Below are positions 24,080-32,974 of a stretch of DNA of 64,000 bases, one piece after another (position 1 is the first letter of the stretch; each line of letters begins with the position of its first letter). This stretch comes from JAVJSU01 sp040219275 (GTDB lineage Bacteria > Chloroflexota > Anaerolineae > Aggregatilineales > Phototrophicaceae), in NCBI GenBank assembly GCA_040219275.1, contig JAVJSU010000024.1, positions 1 to 64,000 on the forward strand, written 5' to 3'. The notes below the pieces were generated by a model. That model had not been told where the DNA came from and searched no databases. It saw only the letters and a program-made list of their open reading frames with translations. The position numbers and the translations under genes were made by a program.

Positions 24080-26007
24080 TTGTTTTTCCTCTCTATCAAA
24101 TCAATAACGGAAATCCCGCGACTTAAACGCTCCAACCGCAACACTGTGGCGGGTGCGTTGAGGAAGTGCGGGAGTATTCTGGGTGGTTGAAGCACCTTAC
24201 GCCTCTGCAACTCTTGCATAATGGGAATGTCATCAATGGCGATCTTGCCGATAAAGAAGAGGTCTGCGAGGGGCTTTTTCTGCAAATACTGCAAAAGCTG
24301 AACCAGTCCGCGCAAATAGACCGCATCTTTAGTCAGACCGCCCGCCCGATAGATTCGCATGACGATGTTAAAGGCGATGCGTTGCTTAAAACGATAGGTG
24401 TTCGTTAGCAAATTAAAGGTATCAATAAAGGTCGCGCCGTCAATTAGGCTGTGGGCGGCGACGACCCGTGCCGCCAATAAACGCAGACGGGGTTTGCTTA
24501 ATCCGCCGACCAGATATTCTGCGAGTACGGCAAGCCCTTCCTGAAGTTCTTCGTAGCCTGCCAGACCGGAAAATAATAACTTGAAGGGTTGTGCCTGCCC
24601 ATTGAAATAGGTCACGATGTGCGTGCCGATCTCATGACTGATCAGAGCTTCCACCCGACTCGCGGAGATGTTGGATTTATCGCCGACCAGCAAATTGCCG
24701 TGCGAGACGACGAGTCCGGTGACGTTATTTTGTACGTAAACCTGCGCGCTAAAATCGGGGAACTCTGCCCGATAACGCTCAATTTGATTTCGGGCAACCT
24801 GTGCGAATTCCTGCGCGTTCAGGCTTTTGCTACCGCCCCCATCACGGCTGTGCGGGGAAATTTTTTCCAGCAATTGGCGTGCTGTGTTGACGATTTTGTC
24901 GTTCAGGTCGCCGTAAAGCTCCATACTGCCATACAGAAATTTGTCGCTGTTCATGTTGCCGAGCATCGAAATTTGCGTATCGAGTTCTTTACGCTTCTCG
25001 CGGAATAAATGTTGCAGGGTCGGGTCTTCGACATTTTCAATATGGATATTCCACAATTGCCGTTTCAGGAGCGCGGGATCAACGGTGCGCGGACGATAGC
25101 GAAAAATCGGCATTTGCTGGAAGCGTTGACGCTTGAACTTTGTCCATGCGCTATGGGCATTGATGGGTGTGGCTTGAAGCAGAAAATCAAAGCTCGTGCT
25201 GATGTCTGAAAGTTGTTTATCAATCGTCCAGACGGCTTTGACCATCGCATGGCGACCGAGCATTTGATAATGCGGCGGGCGATATTTGGTTTGCGTCCGC
25301 ACAAAGGTAAAAAACGCCTTTTGGAGCGCATTCGTAAATTCACGGATCATCGCTTGATGGATGAGTGGCAGATTCTCGCCCGTATCCAACTTACGAAAGA
25401 TCGGTCTGATGACGATGCCGATGGTGACACAGCCCAGCGCGTTGGCGACGGCTTCGGGAATTAAGGCGGGCATACGCGGCGGAGTCAACTTGTTACTGTG
25501 TATGACGTTAACGTCAGCCCGTGCTTGCCTGATCTCAAGCCGCGCTAATTCTTTTTCCAGCACTTCGACGGTTTCGGTGATGCCGGACTGTTTGGGAACG
25601 ATGATATTAAAGGCGGGTCGGCGCAAGGTGGGTTCAGTGAGTATAACAAGGTTATCAACATTGTCGTCTGGTAGATCGTCGTTAAGACCGCTCCAAATTT
25701 CGACGATCAAAAAGCCGCCGAATGCACCTGACATTGTTTTTGCCGTCCCTTCGATCAACTGTGAGATGCCGGACGCGAGTGTTTTTTGTCCGGAGGCGGT
25801 CACATACGCTGGTTGACTGGTGATCAGCCGTTCCGTGCCTGCATCTTCTCGGCTCACGGGTTGGCGATAGACACACAGAAAGGGCAATTGACGGTCGATA
25901 TGAATACGTCCCCATCCGGGTAGGTTACGTCGAACACGCTTGTTTTCGCCTAAACGGGCGATAATTTGTGTGATGGATTGCTCTGAAAGCGCGTTCGTTG
26001 TTGCCAT
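24076..26007 (-). CDS. DUF1704 / QEGLA-motif metallopeptidase-like protein
   Basis: 643 residues. The zinc site HEIGTH lies near residue 457 and the name-giving QEGLAVLAEY near 492. This family was annotated as flavohemoglobin expression-modulating QEGLA protein and belongs to the tyrosine-carboxypeptidase (MATCAP-like) metallopeptidases. It probably removes a terminal residue or acts in modifying a small peptide. It sits between an N-formylglutamate amidohydrolase gene (four-base gap) and an ATP-grasp ligase gene (overlap), a conserved trio whose product is unclear to me. Confidence 0.88.
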   Translation of the reverse strand: MATTNALSEQSITQIIARLGENKRVRRNLPGWGRIHIDRQLPFLCVYRQPVSREDAGTERLITSQPAYVTASGQKTLASGISQLIEGTAKTMSGAFGGFLIVEIWSGLNDDLPDDNVDNLVILTEPTLRRPAFNIIVPKQSGITETVEVLEKELARLEIRQARADVNVIHSNKLTPPRMPALIPEAVANALGCVTIGIVIRPIFRKLDTGENLPLIHQAMIREFTNALQKAFFTFVRTQTKYRPPHYQMLGRHAMVKAVWTIDKQLSDISTSFDFLLQATPINAHSAWTKFKRQRFQQMPIFRYRPRTVDPALLKRQLWNIHIENVEDPTLQHLFREKRKELDTQISMLGNMNSDKFLYGSMELYGDLNDKIVNTARQLLEKISPHSRDGGGSKSLNAQEFAQVARNQIERYRAEFPDFSAQVYVQNNVTGLVVSHGNLLVGDKSNISASRVEALISHEIGTHIVTYFNGQAQPFKLLFSGLAGYEELQEGLAVLAEYLVGGLSKPRLRLLAARVVAAHSLIDGATFIDTFNLLTNTYRFKQRIAFNIVMRIYRAGGLTKDAVYLRGLVQLLQYLQKKPLADLFFIGKIAIDDIPIMQELQRRKVLQPPRILPHFLNAPATVLRLERLSRGISVIDLIERKNK

Positions 26008-26011
26008 AGGG

Positions 26012-26791
26012 TTAGATCGTCTTCAATGTCTCTAAAGTGCCGGATGTGGTGAATTGCAATGCCTGACGGATGGCTTCAAGCTGGGTTTGATCGGGTTCGC
26101 CCGTCCATTCATCCATGAAGAACTTTTTGAACTCGATAGACAGCACACAGCCGGATTCCGGAAAGTTTTCGTGCGTCCAACTGGCGAAGCGTCCGCCTAC
26201 AAATTTGACATTTTCGCGCACGTCAAGTTGCCGTCCGAGATAGTCGATAGAAGCGATATCGCTCATGAAGCGTTGGACAATCGCGCCCCAACGGGTCTGA
26301 TCCAACGTGCCTGTGCCGACGTTGACTTCCGGATTACCGGCGATGTCGGCGGGTTCGCCCTTCGGTCCGGCGCGACGATGGTTATAGGTGTGCAGGTCAT
26401 AGACGACAAAACGCCCGAAGCGTTGCTCTAGTTCGGTGAAGAGGCGGTGCATTTCCGCGTAGAATGCGTCGTACCTCGCCCGCGATTGCTCGATGATGGC
26501 GGGGGATGGCGTTTCTTTCCAGACGTGCAAGCCCCACGCATCCTCCGGTTTGATATAGACGGCTTTCTCACGAGGGCGATTGAGATCGACCTCGAAACGG
26601 GAATACGTGCCGGCAACGCGGGTATCGCTCACGGCTGTCCAGAGCGCGGTAAAGGGGTCTTCTTCCCGCAGGCGTTCCGCGTCTGTCAGCGCCATAATTT
26701 GCGCGACATCCGGACGGAGCAAATGCCCATCATGAATAGCAGTAGCGACTAAAGGACTGTCCCCGCGGGTCAGAGTCCAGATATTTTCCAT
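26012..26791 (-). CDS. N-formylglutamate amidohydrolase family protein
   Basis: 259 residues. The family zinc motifs are visible: VATAIHDGHLL near the start, VAGTYSRFEVDLNRPREKAV and VVYDLHTYNHRR. The classic enzyme splits N-formyl-L-glutamate in histidine breakdown, but no hut genes are nearby. As first gene of the operon with the QEGLA peptidase and an ATP-grasp ligase, it more likely acts on a related acyl-glutamate or small peptide. Confidence 0.85.
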   Translation of the reverse strand: MENIWTLTRGDSPLVATAIHDGHLLRPDVAQIMALTDAERLREEDPFTALWTAVSDTRVAGTYSRFEVDLNRPREKAVYIKPEDAWGLHVWKETPSPAIIEQSRARYDAFYAEMHRLFTELEQRFGRFVVYDLHTYNHRRAGPKGEPADIAGNPEVNVGTGTLDQTRWGAIVQRFMSDIASIDYLGRQLDVRENVKFVGGRFASWTHENFPESGCVLSIEFKKFFMDEWTGEPDQTQLEAIRQALQFTTSGTLETLKTI

Positions 26792-27080
26792 AATTCAACC
26801 CTTTCCTGAGTATGGTTGTATAGCGTAACTAAAAACGCGCACGGAAATATGAACGTGTCGTTCCCACAGTTGATGCGTAAATTCCGGCAGAAAATGTGTA
26901 GATTTTGTTTGCAGGTGAAGATTCTATTCATGCGATGAAGTCAATCTATTATACCCGAACGCGGGTGCAATTACGATGGAATGTCTCACTTTACGGTCAT
27001 CAAACGCAATAATCCTGATAACTTCCGAAATAATTCATAGGGAAATGATGCTAATATGCGAGTCAGATAAGCAGGAGTGG

Positions 27081-27091
27081 TGTATAATAAC
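27081..27091 (+). promoter_or_regulatory. -10 element before the Ser/Thr kinase gene
   Basis: TGTATAAT about 40 bases upstream of the kinase ATG. No clear -35. Confidence 0.4.
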
Positions 27092-27126
27092 GCCATAATG
27101 ACGTAATAAATTGGGGCAACAAGCAC

Positions 27127-28725
27127 ATGACTGACATCATAGGGCAACATTTGGGTCAGTACGAAATTTTGGCGCAAATCGCAAAAGGTGGCATGGCAAC
27201 CGTGTTTCTGGCGCGTCAGAAGTCGATTGGACGCGAAGTGGCGGTGAAGATTTTGCCGCGAAACTTCACCCATGATGAAACCTTCATCGAGCGTTTTAAC
27301 CGTGAAGTCGAGATCATCGCCCAATTACAACATCCGCATATTTTGCCAGTGCATGATTTCGGTCAGTTTGATGACATGCCCTATATCGTCATGGCGTATA
27401 TGCGCGGTGGCACGCTGGAAGATCGCATGAAATCCGGTGCGATGAACGTTAACGAGATTAAACGCATCGCGAAGCAAGTCGGACAGGCGCTTGATTTTGC
27501 CCACAGTAAAAATATTATCCATCGTGATTTTAAACCGGCGAACGTCCTGCTGGATGAACAGGGTAACACTTATCTGGCGGATTTTGGGCTTGCCAAGCTG
27601 ACCGAGGTGGCGAGTAATATCACCGGCATGTCTATTCTGGGAACGCCCACGTATATGTCACCGGAGCAAACCGAACCGGGAGAACTTACATCCGCAGTCG
27701 ATATTTACGGCTTCGGTGTGGCGATCTATCAAATGCTGACGGGTAAACTCCCCTTTGATGCCCCGACAGCGAGCGGTATTTTGATGGCGCATTTATTGAA
27801 CGCGGTGCCGAATGTGCATGATCTGCGTCCTGATATGCCGGACGCGGTGCAATTTGTGATCGAAAAAGGTCTGGCGAAACGACCAGAAGACCGTTATAAG
27901 ACGGCGGGCGAGATGGTCGCGGATCTGGAAGAGGCGCTCGATGGGCGCAAGCCACCGATGACCGAAACCGGCGAACTGGAAACCCTGACAGCACTCCTGA
28001 TGACCAACATGCTGGGGCGGGTGATTTTCGTCGATAATCAATGTCTGCGTATCCTCAAACGGCATCATAATGAAGCGCGACATATCATCGGCAAACCCAT
28101 CCATGAAGTGCTGGGTATTCCACAGTCGATTGCCAATCAGATTTTGGCGGATATTAGCACACACGGTCAGATCAACGAAATGGTGATGGAAGTCAGTGAT
28201 GCAAAAGGCAGATCACGGCAGGTGGTGTGTAGCGCGGTGGGTACACGCGATGACGATGGTAAGTTTGTCGGCGCGGATATTACGCTTGAACTGATTCAAG
28301 AAGCCTCGCTCAATCCGGCTGATGATAGCTTCCACACGGTAGAACATACGCTGGATTCCCGCGAAGAAGATTTCCTGCAAGCCTACTTTAAAGTTCAGAT
28401 CGGCGCGTTGTATGAGCTGGTCAAAAATTGGGCAGGCAAGAAAGTCGCACGCAATCTGGAAGACCTGATTAATGAAACGGGTCAGCGTAATGTGTGGCCC
28501 GTCACCATGCAAGATGGCTATATCACGGTGCAACTCAAGCGTTCCGATACGGATATTTATCGGGCGTTGCTGGCGCGTGGCATGTCCTATGCGGCGAGTA
28601 TCATCGGCGAAGGTCAGGTGATTAAAGAACTTAAACGGGTCAATAAAAATACCGATCCGACGATTCTGCGGTATGTGCAGACGCTCGGATTAGATGAATA
28701 CTTTGAAGACGTTCTACGCAAATAA
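27127..28725 (+). CDS. Cytoplasmic PknB-type Ser/Thr kinase with PAS domain
   Basis: 532 residues. The kinase domain (about 10-270) has the glycine loop IAKGGMATVFLARQ, Lys in VAVKILPR, HRDFKPANVLL near 132, DFGLAKL near 153 and MSPEQT in the activation segment. A PAS-like segment (about 290-400; LGRVIFVDNQCLRILKRHHN) follows, then a helical C-terminal domain (about 415-532). Unlike most bacterial PknB kinases it has no membrane segment or PASTA repeats, so it probably senses an internal signal through PAS. The next gene encodes a small membrane protein 14 bases downstream and likely shares the transcript. Confidence 0.92.
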   Translation: MTDIIGQHLGQYEILAQIAKGGMATVFLARQKSIGREVAVKILPRNFTHDETFIERFNREVEIIAQLQHPHILPVHDFGQFDDMPYIVMAYMRGGTLEDRMKSGAMNVNEIKRIAKQVGQALDFAHSKNIIHRDFKPANVLLDEQGNTYLADFGLAKLTEVASNITGMSILGTPTYMSPEQTEPGELTSAVDIYGFGVAIYQMLTGKLPFDAPTASGILMAHLLNAVPNVHDLRPDMPDAVQFVIEKGLAKRPEDRYKTAGEMVADLEEALDGRKPPMTETGELETLTALLMTNMLGRVIFVDNQCLRILKRHHNEARHIIGKPIHEVLGIPQSIANQILADISTHGQINEMVMEVSDAKGRSRQVVCSAVGTRDDDGKFVGADITLELIQEASLNPADDSFHTVEHTLDSREEDFLQAYFKVQIGALYELVKNWAGKKVARNLEDLINETGQRNVWPVTMQDGYITVQLKRSDTDIYRALLARGMSYAASIIGEGQVIKELKRVNKNTDPTILRYVQTLGLDEYFEDVLRK

Positions 28726-28739
28726 AAGGGGAAATTATT

Positions 28740-29024
28740 ATGGCAGTTGGGGATATTAATATCATTCTGGATTTCGTGCTGATTGGGGCATCGTTATGGA
28801 TGGTGTACACAGTGCGGGATGTTGGCGGTATCGTCGGCAGGACGCTGAATTTCATCGTCATTGGCACGGTGATCCTCGGTGTGGCGCATTTGCTGGCGAC
28901 CTTTACCGGACGCATGGATGACACCTTCATCCGTAAATGGGACGGCACCATTCACCGTTCAGTGGTTTTAGCTGGCTTTCTGTTCCTCGTTTATGGCTTC
29001 CGTCAATTACGGTCGATGCGATAG
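28740..29024 (+). CDS. Small membrane protein downstream of the kinase
   Basis: 94 residues, AAGGGGA before the ATG. Hydrophobic helices lie near 8-25, 34-55 and 72-88 (DFVLIGASLWMVYTVRDVGG; IVIGTVILGVAHLLATF; VVLAGFLFLVYGFRQL). No family is recognised. Linked to the Ser/Thr kinase gene, it could anchor or be phosphorylated by it, which is only inference. Confidence 0.7.
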   Translation: MAVGDINIILDFVLIGASLWMVYTVRDVGGIVGRTLNFIVIGTVILGVAHLLATFTGRMDDTFIRKWDGTIHRSVVLAGFLFLVYGFRQLRSMR

Positions 29025-29105
29025 CGGGAGTTATCAGTTCACAGTAAACAGTAATCAGTAAATACAGTTGCAGATTCAAAACACAATTTAACAATACATC
29101 TCAGG

Positions 29106-29131
29106 GACACGGTGCAAATCGTGTCTTTTTT
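29106..29131 (+). terminator. Terminator of the kinase operon
   Basis: GACACG/CGTGTC stem, GTGCAAAT loop, then TTTTTT. Confidence 0.8.
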
Positions 29132-29261
29132 GTTACGCACCTATAGAAAGAAAAACTAATTTTGATTATCACGACTCCTGTGGCAAGCAGGTGGCTCATA
29201 TCGGGGGGAAGGGTGTGATATGAAGCAGTCGTTACGTGGGGATAATCAGTCGAGAGCGGGA

Positions 29262-29684
29262 TTATTTGCCGGGTTTGGCGCTGTAATCCAGTTCGAGACG
29301 ATCAAGGATGACGTGGAAATGTTGCAGGTCGAGCAGGGCTTCATGTAGGCGAGTGGTGGAACGCACTTGCTGGTTGTTCATCCCCGCTTCGAGGCTATCC
29401 GTCAGTCCGTTCATGGCGCTTAGCAGATCATCACGCATACTTTCGATTTTATCCGAGCAGGTGATGCTCTTGATTTTGGCGATCCGGCGGTGCATTTTAT
29501 CCAGTAAAACTTGTTTCTTCTCAATGCCGTCTACACGGTTGAACTGTGAGCTGATCTCAAAGAAGCGTGCACAATGGGGCGCGACACTCTCCCACCAGAC
29601 ACGGGCAAATTCGTAAATTTCCTGTTTGTATTGATCTGCGCGGTTGATATTCTGCGGTATCATCGAAACCATGTAATACTCCAC
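29262..29684 (-). CDS. Unknown helical protein
   Basis: 140 residues, all helical in appearance (YKQEIYEFARVWWESVAPHC, LLDKMHRRIAKIKS, LLDLQHFHVILDRLELD). It resembles in layout the 128-residue protein at 35331: a Trp-rich start, a central LL..M helix and a closing L..LE.DRL helix. The two may be distant paralogs. No function can be given. The start could also be one of the internal Met codons within the first eight residues. Confidence 0.6.
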   Translation of the reverse strand: MEYYMVSMIPQNINRADQYKQEIYEFARVWWESVAPHCARFFEISSQFNRVDGIEKKQVLLDKMHRRIAKIKSITCSDKIESMRDDLLSAMNGLTDSLEAGMNNQQVRSTTRLHEALLDLQHFHVILDRLELDYSAKPGK

Positions 29685-29805
29685 TTCACAATAACATTAA
29701 CTACTCCTATTGTAAGGGCGGATGCCATTTGCGATATAGTACTAAAAGTCCAGTAAGTGGCTTTTTTACATTCTTCCGAAATGTTTCGTTTTGTTATGTC
29801 TCACG

Positions 29806-29847
29806 TTAAAAATACAGTCGGATCACTTCCAGCGAAAAGTAAATGCC
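29806..29847 (-). repeat. Orphan gene tail / direct repeat left of vapBC
   Basis: On the minus strand it encodes GIYFSLEVIRLYF and a stop. The tail of the membrane-protein gene beyond vapBC encodes GIYFSLEVVRLYV and a stop. Twenty-three bases (29825-29847 and 30610-30632) are identical. This looks like the duplicated target of an insertion that carried vapBC and rebuilt the gene end. Confidence 0.7.
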
Positions 29848-29901
29848 TCATGCTTATGGTATACTTGCCCTAACATCAACCGTTAACATCCGAGGTATGG
29901 C

Positions 29902-30150
29902 ATGGTTATTCAATTACCTGATGATGTAGCCAAATTACTACACCGATTGGCTCAGGAACGTAATCTATCGCCGGAACAATTTTTGCGCGATGTGTTAGCT
30001 CAGCAGATGAGCGACAATCCACTTCTCCGCTCGTCGCAATCCGTTGATGAGATTGAACCCGCGATACCTACATCCGATTTGAGCGAACATTTTAACGCGT
30101 ATTTACGAGAGAGTTGGGGCGAAGCATCATCGGGAAAATCGGATGAATGA
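29902..30150 (+). CDS. VapB-like antitoxin
   Basis: 82 residues. The start MVIQLPDDVAKLLHRLAQER resembles short DNA-binding antitoxins of the ribbon-helix-helix type. An acidic, flexible C-terminus that would wrap the toxin follows. It overlaps the PIN-domain gene by eight bases, the usual antitoxin-first order. It should bind and silence the RNase and repress its own promoter. Confidence 0.75.
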   Translation: MVIQLPDDVAKLLHRLAQERNLSPEQFLRDVLAQQMSDNPLLRSSQSVDEIEPAIPTSDLSEHFNAYLRESWGEASSGKSDE

Positions 30151-30553
30151 CTACCTTGTGGATAGTAGTTTCATTATTGCTTTGTACAATCCGCGAGACA
30201 AAAACCGCAAACGTGCTCAGGAATTTATCGCCGAAACTTCATCCATATTGCGTTTACCGGAAGTCGCATTAGCTGAAATCAGTCATATGCTACGCCGATT
30301 TGTAAGTCAGAGAGCAGTGTTAGCTTTTATGGATGGTCTTCAAGGTCTCACACTGCAATCCGTGAATTCAGATGATCTTCGTCGTGCTAAAATGATTATG
30401 CAAACCTATCATGAGAGCGACTTCGATTTGGTAGATTGTTGCATTATGGCGCTAGCAGAACGTCTCCAAATTTCAGAAATCCTTACTTTTGACCGTCGAG
30501 ACTTTGGAATCTACCGCCCAAATCACACAAACCATCTCCACTTATTACCTTAA
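30143..30553 (+). CDS. PIN-domain toxin, VapC-like RNase
   Basis: 136 residues. PIN acidic residues are in place: Asp in YLVDSSFIIALY, Glu in VALAEISHML, Asp in SDFDLVDCCIMALAE and Asp in ILTFDRRDFGIY. VapC toxins cleave tRNA or rRNA when the antitoxin is lost. The pair sits on a segment bounded by a direct repeat of the neighbouring gene's 3' end, so it was probably acquired as a cassette. Confidence 0.88.
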   Translation: MNDYLVDSSFIIALYNPRDKNRKRAQEFIAETSSILRLPEVALAEISHMLRRFVSQRAVLAFMDGLQGLTLQSVNSDDLRRAKMIMQTYHESDFDLVDCCIMALAERLQISEILTFDRRDFGIYRPNHTNHLHLLP

Positions 30554-30590
30554 TTTACCTCTTATCAGTAGTGACATCAAAATACAGCAC

Positions 30591-30632
30591 TCACACATAC
30601 AACCGCACGACTTCCAGCGAAAAGTAAATGCC
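30591..30632 (-). repeat. Direct repeat right of vapBC (rebuilt gene tail)
   Basis: Partner of 29806-29847, with 23 identical bases and near-synonymous remainder. Confidence 0.7.
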
Positions 30633-30866
30633 CAGACTGAACGCGACGAGTGTGGCGATTAGCCAGAAAAGCCCGCCGAGAAAAAAGCGCCCACCCTCGC
30701 TAATCAGACGGCGACTCTCCACATTCTGGCGATAATCTGGCTTGATGACTTCTGCGCGAACGGTATTCCAGCCGAGCATCAAAAAGAGGCGGGCGCGTAG
30801 AAAAGCGGTGCGCGAGAAAACGAGAAAAATCCCCGCGAAAACGGCGTTCAAGGCAAGAATAAGCAT
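30591..30866 (-). CDS. Small two-helix membrane protein
   Basis: 91 residues. Hydrophobic segments at about 1-19 (LILALNAVFAGIFLVF) and 62-85 (GGLFWLIATLVAFSLGIYF), joined by a basic loop. No family is known to me. Its 3' end is the rebuilt copy of the repeat described at 29806. Confidence 0.6.
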   Translation of the reverse strand: MLILALNAVFAGIFLVFSRTAFLRARLFLMLGWNTVRAEVIKPDYRQNVESRRLISEGGRFFLGGLFWLIATLVAFSLGIYFSLEVVRLYV

Positions 30867-30964
30867 AAAGAGGCAGGACTCCGCAGATTTTCATGATGAA
30901 TATGGACGTTTGTTGTTATACTCGGACGATTATAGCGTGAGAAGTTAAGGGTAGGCTTAGGCGT

Positions 30965-31156
30965 ATGAAGCAGGCAATCATCGTGGGTGAACGGTTAATC
31001 TGGACGCTCTCCGGGCTGATTTGCCTGTGGGCGGCATGGGATACGCATAGGCGCGGGGGTGATGTGTTGTGGATTTTTGGGCTGGCGATTGTGGGCATGG
31101 GCTTCCTCGCGTATACCGTTTATCACATCCAGCGCAGTCGGCGGGATAGCGGGTGA
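30965..31156 (+). CDS. Small two-helix membrane protein
   Basis: 63 residues. Two hydrophobic segments, about 10-25 (LIWTLSGLICLWAAW) and 33-54 (VLWIFGLAIVGMGFLAYTVY), end in a basic tail. It is divergent from the preceding membrane gene and its tail overlaps the convergent small gene by 34 bases. Function unknown. Confidence 0.6.
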   Translation: MKQAIIVGERLIWTLSGLICLWAAWDTHRRGGDVLWIFGLAIVGMGFLAYTVYHIQRSRRDSG

Positions 31157-31344
31157 AGGATGTTAGACTGTAGATCAGTGTGACTTTTCTTCAATTTCGA
31201 GGCGGTTAGCATCGACATCAGATCAAGGGCGCGTTGCTCAAGCGTTTCAGGCAATCGGTACGCTAAAATTGCCTCGTTGGATGGATGTGAAGCTAAAAAA
31301 TCAGTAATAACATCAAATACAGTTAGATTTGGGACGGTTGCCAT
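31123..31344 (-). CDS. Small antitoxin-like protein, possibly with an altered C-terminus
   Basis: 73 residues. The block LASHPSNEAILAYRLPETLE followed by QRALDLMS resembles small proteins from cyanobacteria and Chloroflexota that precede toxins (pattern P..E.I..YR.P..L..RA..L). In those the next segment is usually acidic, while here the tail (HPLSRRLRWM) is basic and overlaps another gene, which suggests a frameshift or decay. No toxin partner is next to it. Confidence 0.45.
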   Translation of the reverse strand: MATVPNLTVFDVITDFLASHPSNEAILAYRLPETLEQRALDLMSMLTASKLKKSHTDLQSNILHPLSRRLRWM

Positions 31345-31430
31345 CGTTACTTCCTCACTCAGTTTGCCCTGATTCTAGCATGAATTGCTATTATCAGGAA
31401 AAATTTGGGTGAAGAATAAACGAAACAGAC

Positions 31431-31463
31431 AGACGGGATTTTAACCCATCTGCCTGTCATTGA
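31431..31463 (-). terminator. Terminator of the ATP-grasp gene
   Basis: On the minus strand GACAGGCAGATGGG pairs with CCCGTCTGTCTG across TTAAAAT (one small bulge), followed by TTTCGTTTATTC. Confidence 0.6.
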
Positions 31464-31472
31464 GTTTACGGG

Positions 31473-32564
31473 TTACGCTTCGATGCGGATGTTCTGGCGT
31501 TCTGCGGCGAGGGTGACGATGGTATTCAGCAGGTGTTCATACGTCCAGCCGTGCACCTTCGCCTGCAAGCACAGATCGCTATAGATGGGATTCAAGCCGG
31601 GGAGCGGGTTCACCTCTAAAATCCACGGTTGCCCATCATCATCCAGCCGAAAATCCACACGGGCGACATCCTTGCAATCGGTTACGCGGAAGACGGCGGC
31701 GGTCAACAGACGAAGTTGTTCCGCGATGTCTTCCTGTAAGGGCGCGGGGATGGTGAAGTGAAAATCATCCACCAGATCGGTCTTGATGCGATTGGTGTAT
31801 AAACCGGCTTCGCTCTCGTCGTAGGTCTGCACATCAATTTCCATGATCGGGAAAAAAGTCAGGCTTTCCGGCAGAACGTTGGGCGCGGTGCGTTCATTGA
31901 TGCGACGGGCGGCACTCGGCGCAAGGTTGCCGATCACGCCGACGGTGAGTTCACGCCCTGAAATATAACGTTCGCAGAGAATGGGCTGATTATAGCGTTT
32001 GATCTGCGCCTCGACCTGTGCATTGAGTTCTTCTATCGTATGGACGATGCTGGCGGCGCTGACCCCCATGCCCGTTCCCTCACGGCTGGGCTTGACGAAC
32101 ATCGGGAATGCCAATTCGCCCGCTTCGTTGAGCAAATCGGCATCCACCGGATCGCTGATGGTTTCAAAGACCTGAAATTCCGGCGTGGGCAAATTGTGAT
32201 AGCGCAACACACGCTTGGTCAGCGGTTTATCGAGCGTGAGGGCAAGCGCGGTCACCTTACTGCCGGTATAGGGGATTTTCAGCATTTCCAGCACAGACGG
32301 AATATGCGATTCGCGTCCGTCGCCGAAATGTCCCTCGGCAATGTTGAAGCATAAATCCGGCTGATAGGCGCGCAATTTTTCCACCAGATTAAAGGGTGGC
32401 AGTAGGCTCGCCTCGAAGAAGTCGGCGGTGTGTCCGTTGCTTTCTAAGGCGGCGATGATATTCTTAATCGTCTTTTCACTGTCAAGATCATCCCATTGGT
32501 CGGGCGACATGCCTTCCCATGTGGGCGCATTTTTCATCAAGTTTGCAAGTACCGCTATACGCAT
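31473..32564 (-). CDS. D-alanine-D-alanine ligase-like ATP-grasp enzyme
   Basis: 363 residues. N-domain MRIAVLANLM...DLCFNIAEGHFGDGRESHI is close to the Ddl pattern. The ATP-grasp core has FVKPSREGTGMGVS near 154 and the metal loop DFRLDDDGQPWILEVNPLPG near 300. These enzymes form amide bonds between D-amino acids or related substrates. The long insert FFPIMEIDVQTYDESE and the absence of cell-wall neighbours suggest it need not be the housekeeping Ddl. Own terminator downstream; two receiver proteins and kamA lie upstream on the same strand. Confidence 0.82.
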   Translation of the reverse strand: MRIAVLANLMKNAPTWEGMSPDQWDDLDSEKTIKNIIAALESNGHTADFFEASLLPPFNLVEKLRAYQPDLCFNIAEGHFGDGRESHIPSVLEMLKIPYTGSKVTALALTLDKPLTKRVLRYHNLPTPEFQVFETISDPVDADLLNEAGELAFPMFVKPSREGTGMGVSAASIVHTIEELNAQVEAQIKRYNQPILCERYISGRELTVGVIGNLAPSAARRINERTAPNVLPESLTFFPIMEIDVQTYDESEAGLYTNRIKTDLVDDFHFTIPAPLQEDIAEQLRLLTAAVFRVTDCKDVARVDFRLDDDGQPWILEVNPLPGLNPIYSDLCLQAKVHGWTYEHLLNTIVTLAAERQNIRIEA

Positions 32565-32585
32565 AATGGGGTCTCCTCTTTGGTA

Positions 32586-32951
32586 CTAAGTGCCTAGCAC
32601 CTGCTTAATTTTTTCCAGCAACACGGCGATTTCCATTGGTTTTTGGATGTAATCATTCGCGCCGAGTTCAATGGCGGTGGTCATCGTTGCTTTGTCTTTA
32701 CGCCCTGTAATCATAATGAAGGGGATGTGCGACGTTTTTGGATTTGCTTTTACGCGACGCAACACCTCCAGCCCGTCAATAATCGGCATATCAATATCAC
32801 AGAGAATTAGATCAGGCGGATTTGCACTGATTTGCGCCAACGCCTGTTCTCCATTTTCCGCTTCGGTGAGTGTGTAATGTTCTAGCTCTAGCACGTCAAT
32901 GATTGATGTGCGATAGGCGGAATTATCATCCGTGATTAAAATATGCGACAT
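32586..32951 (-). CDS. Single-domain response regulator (receiver)
   Basis: 121 residues, CheY-like. The acidic pocket TDDN, phospho-acceptor Asp in LILCDIDMPIIDG, Thr in IMITGR and Lys in YIQKPME are all present, so it should be phosphorylatable. No output domain. It lies 23 bases from a second, degenerate receiver; its kinase may be one of the sensor kinases in the window. Confidence 0.92.
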   Translation of the reverse strand: MSHILITDDNSAYRTSIIDVLELEHYTLTEAENGEQALAQISANPPDLILCDIDMPIIDGLEVLRRVKANPKTSHIPFIMITGRKDKATMTTAIELGANDYIQKPMEIAVLLEKIKQVLGT

Positions 32952-32974
32952 TGATTTACACTGTTGTTCCTTCG

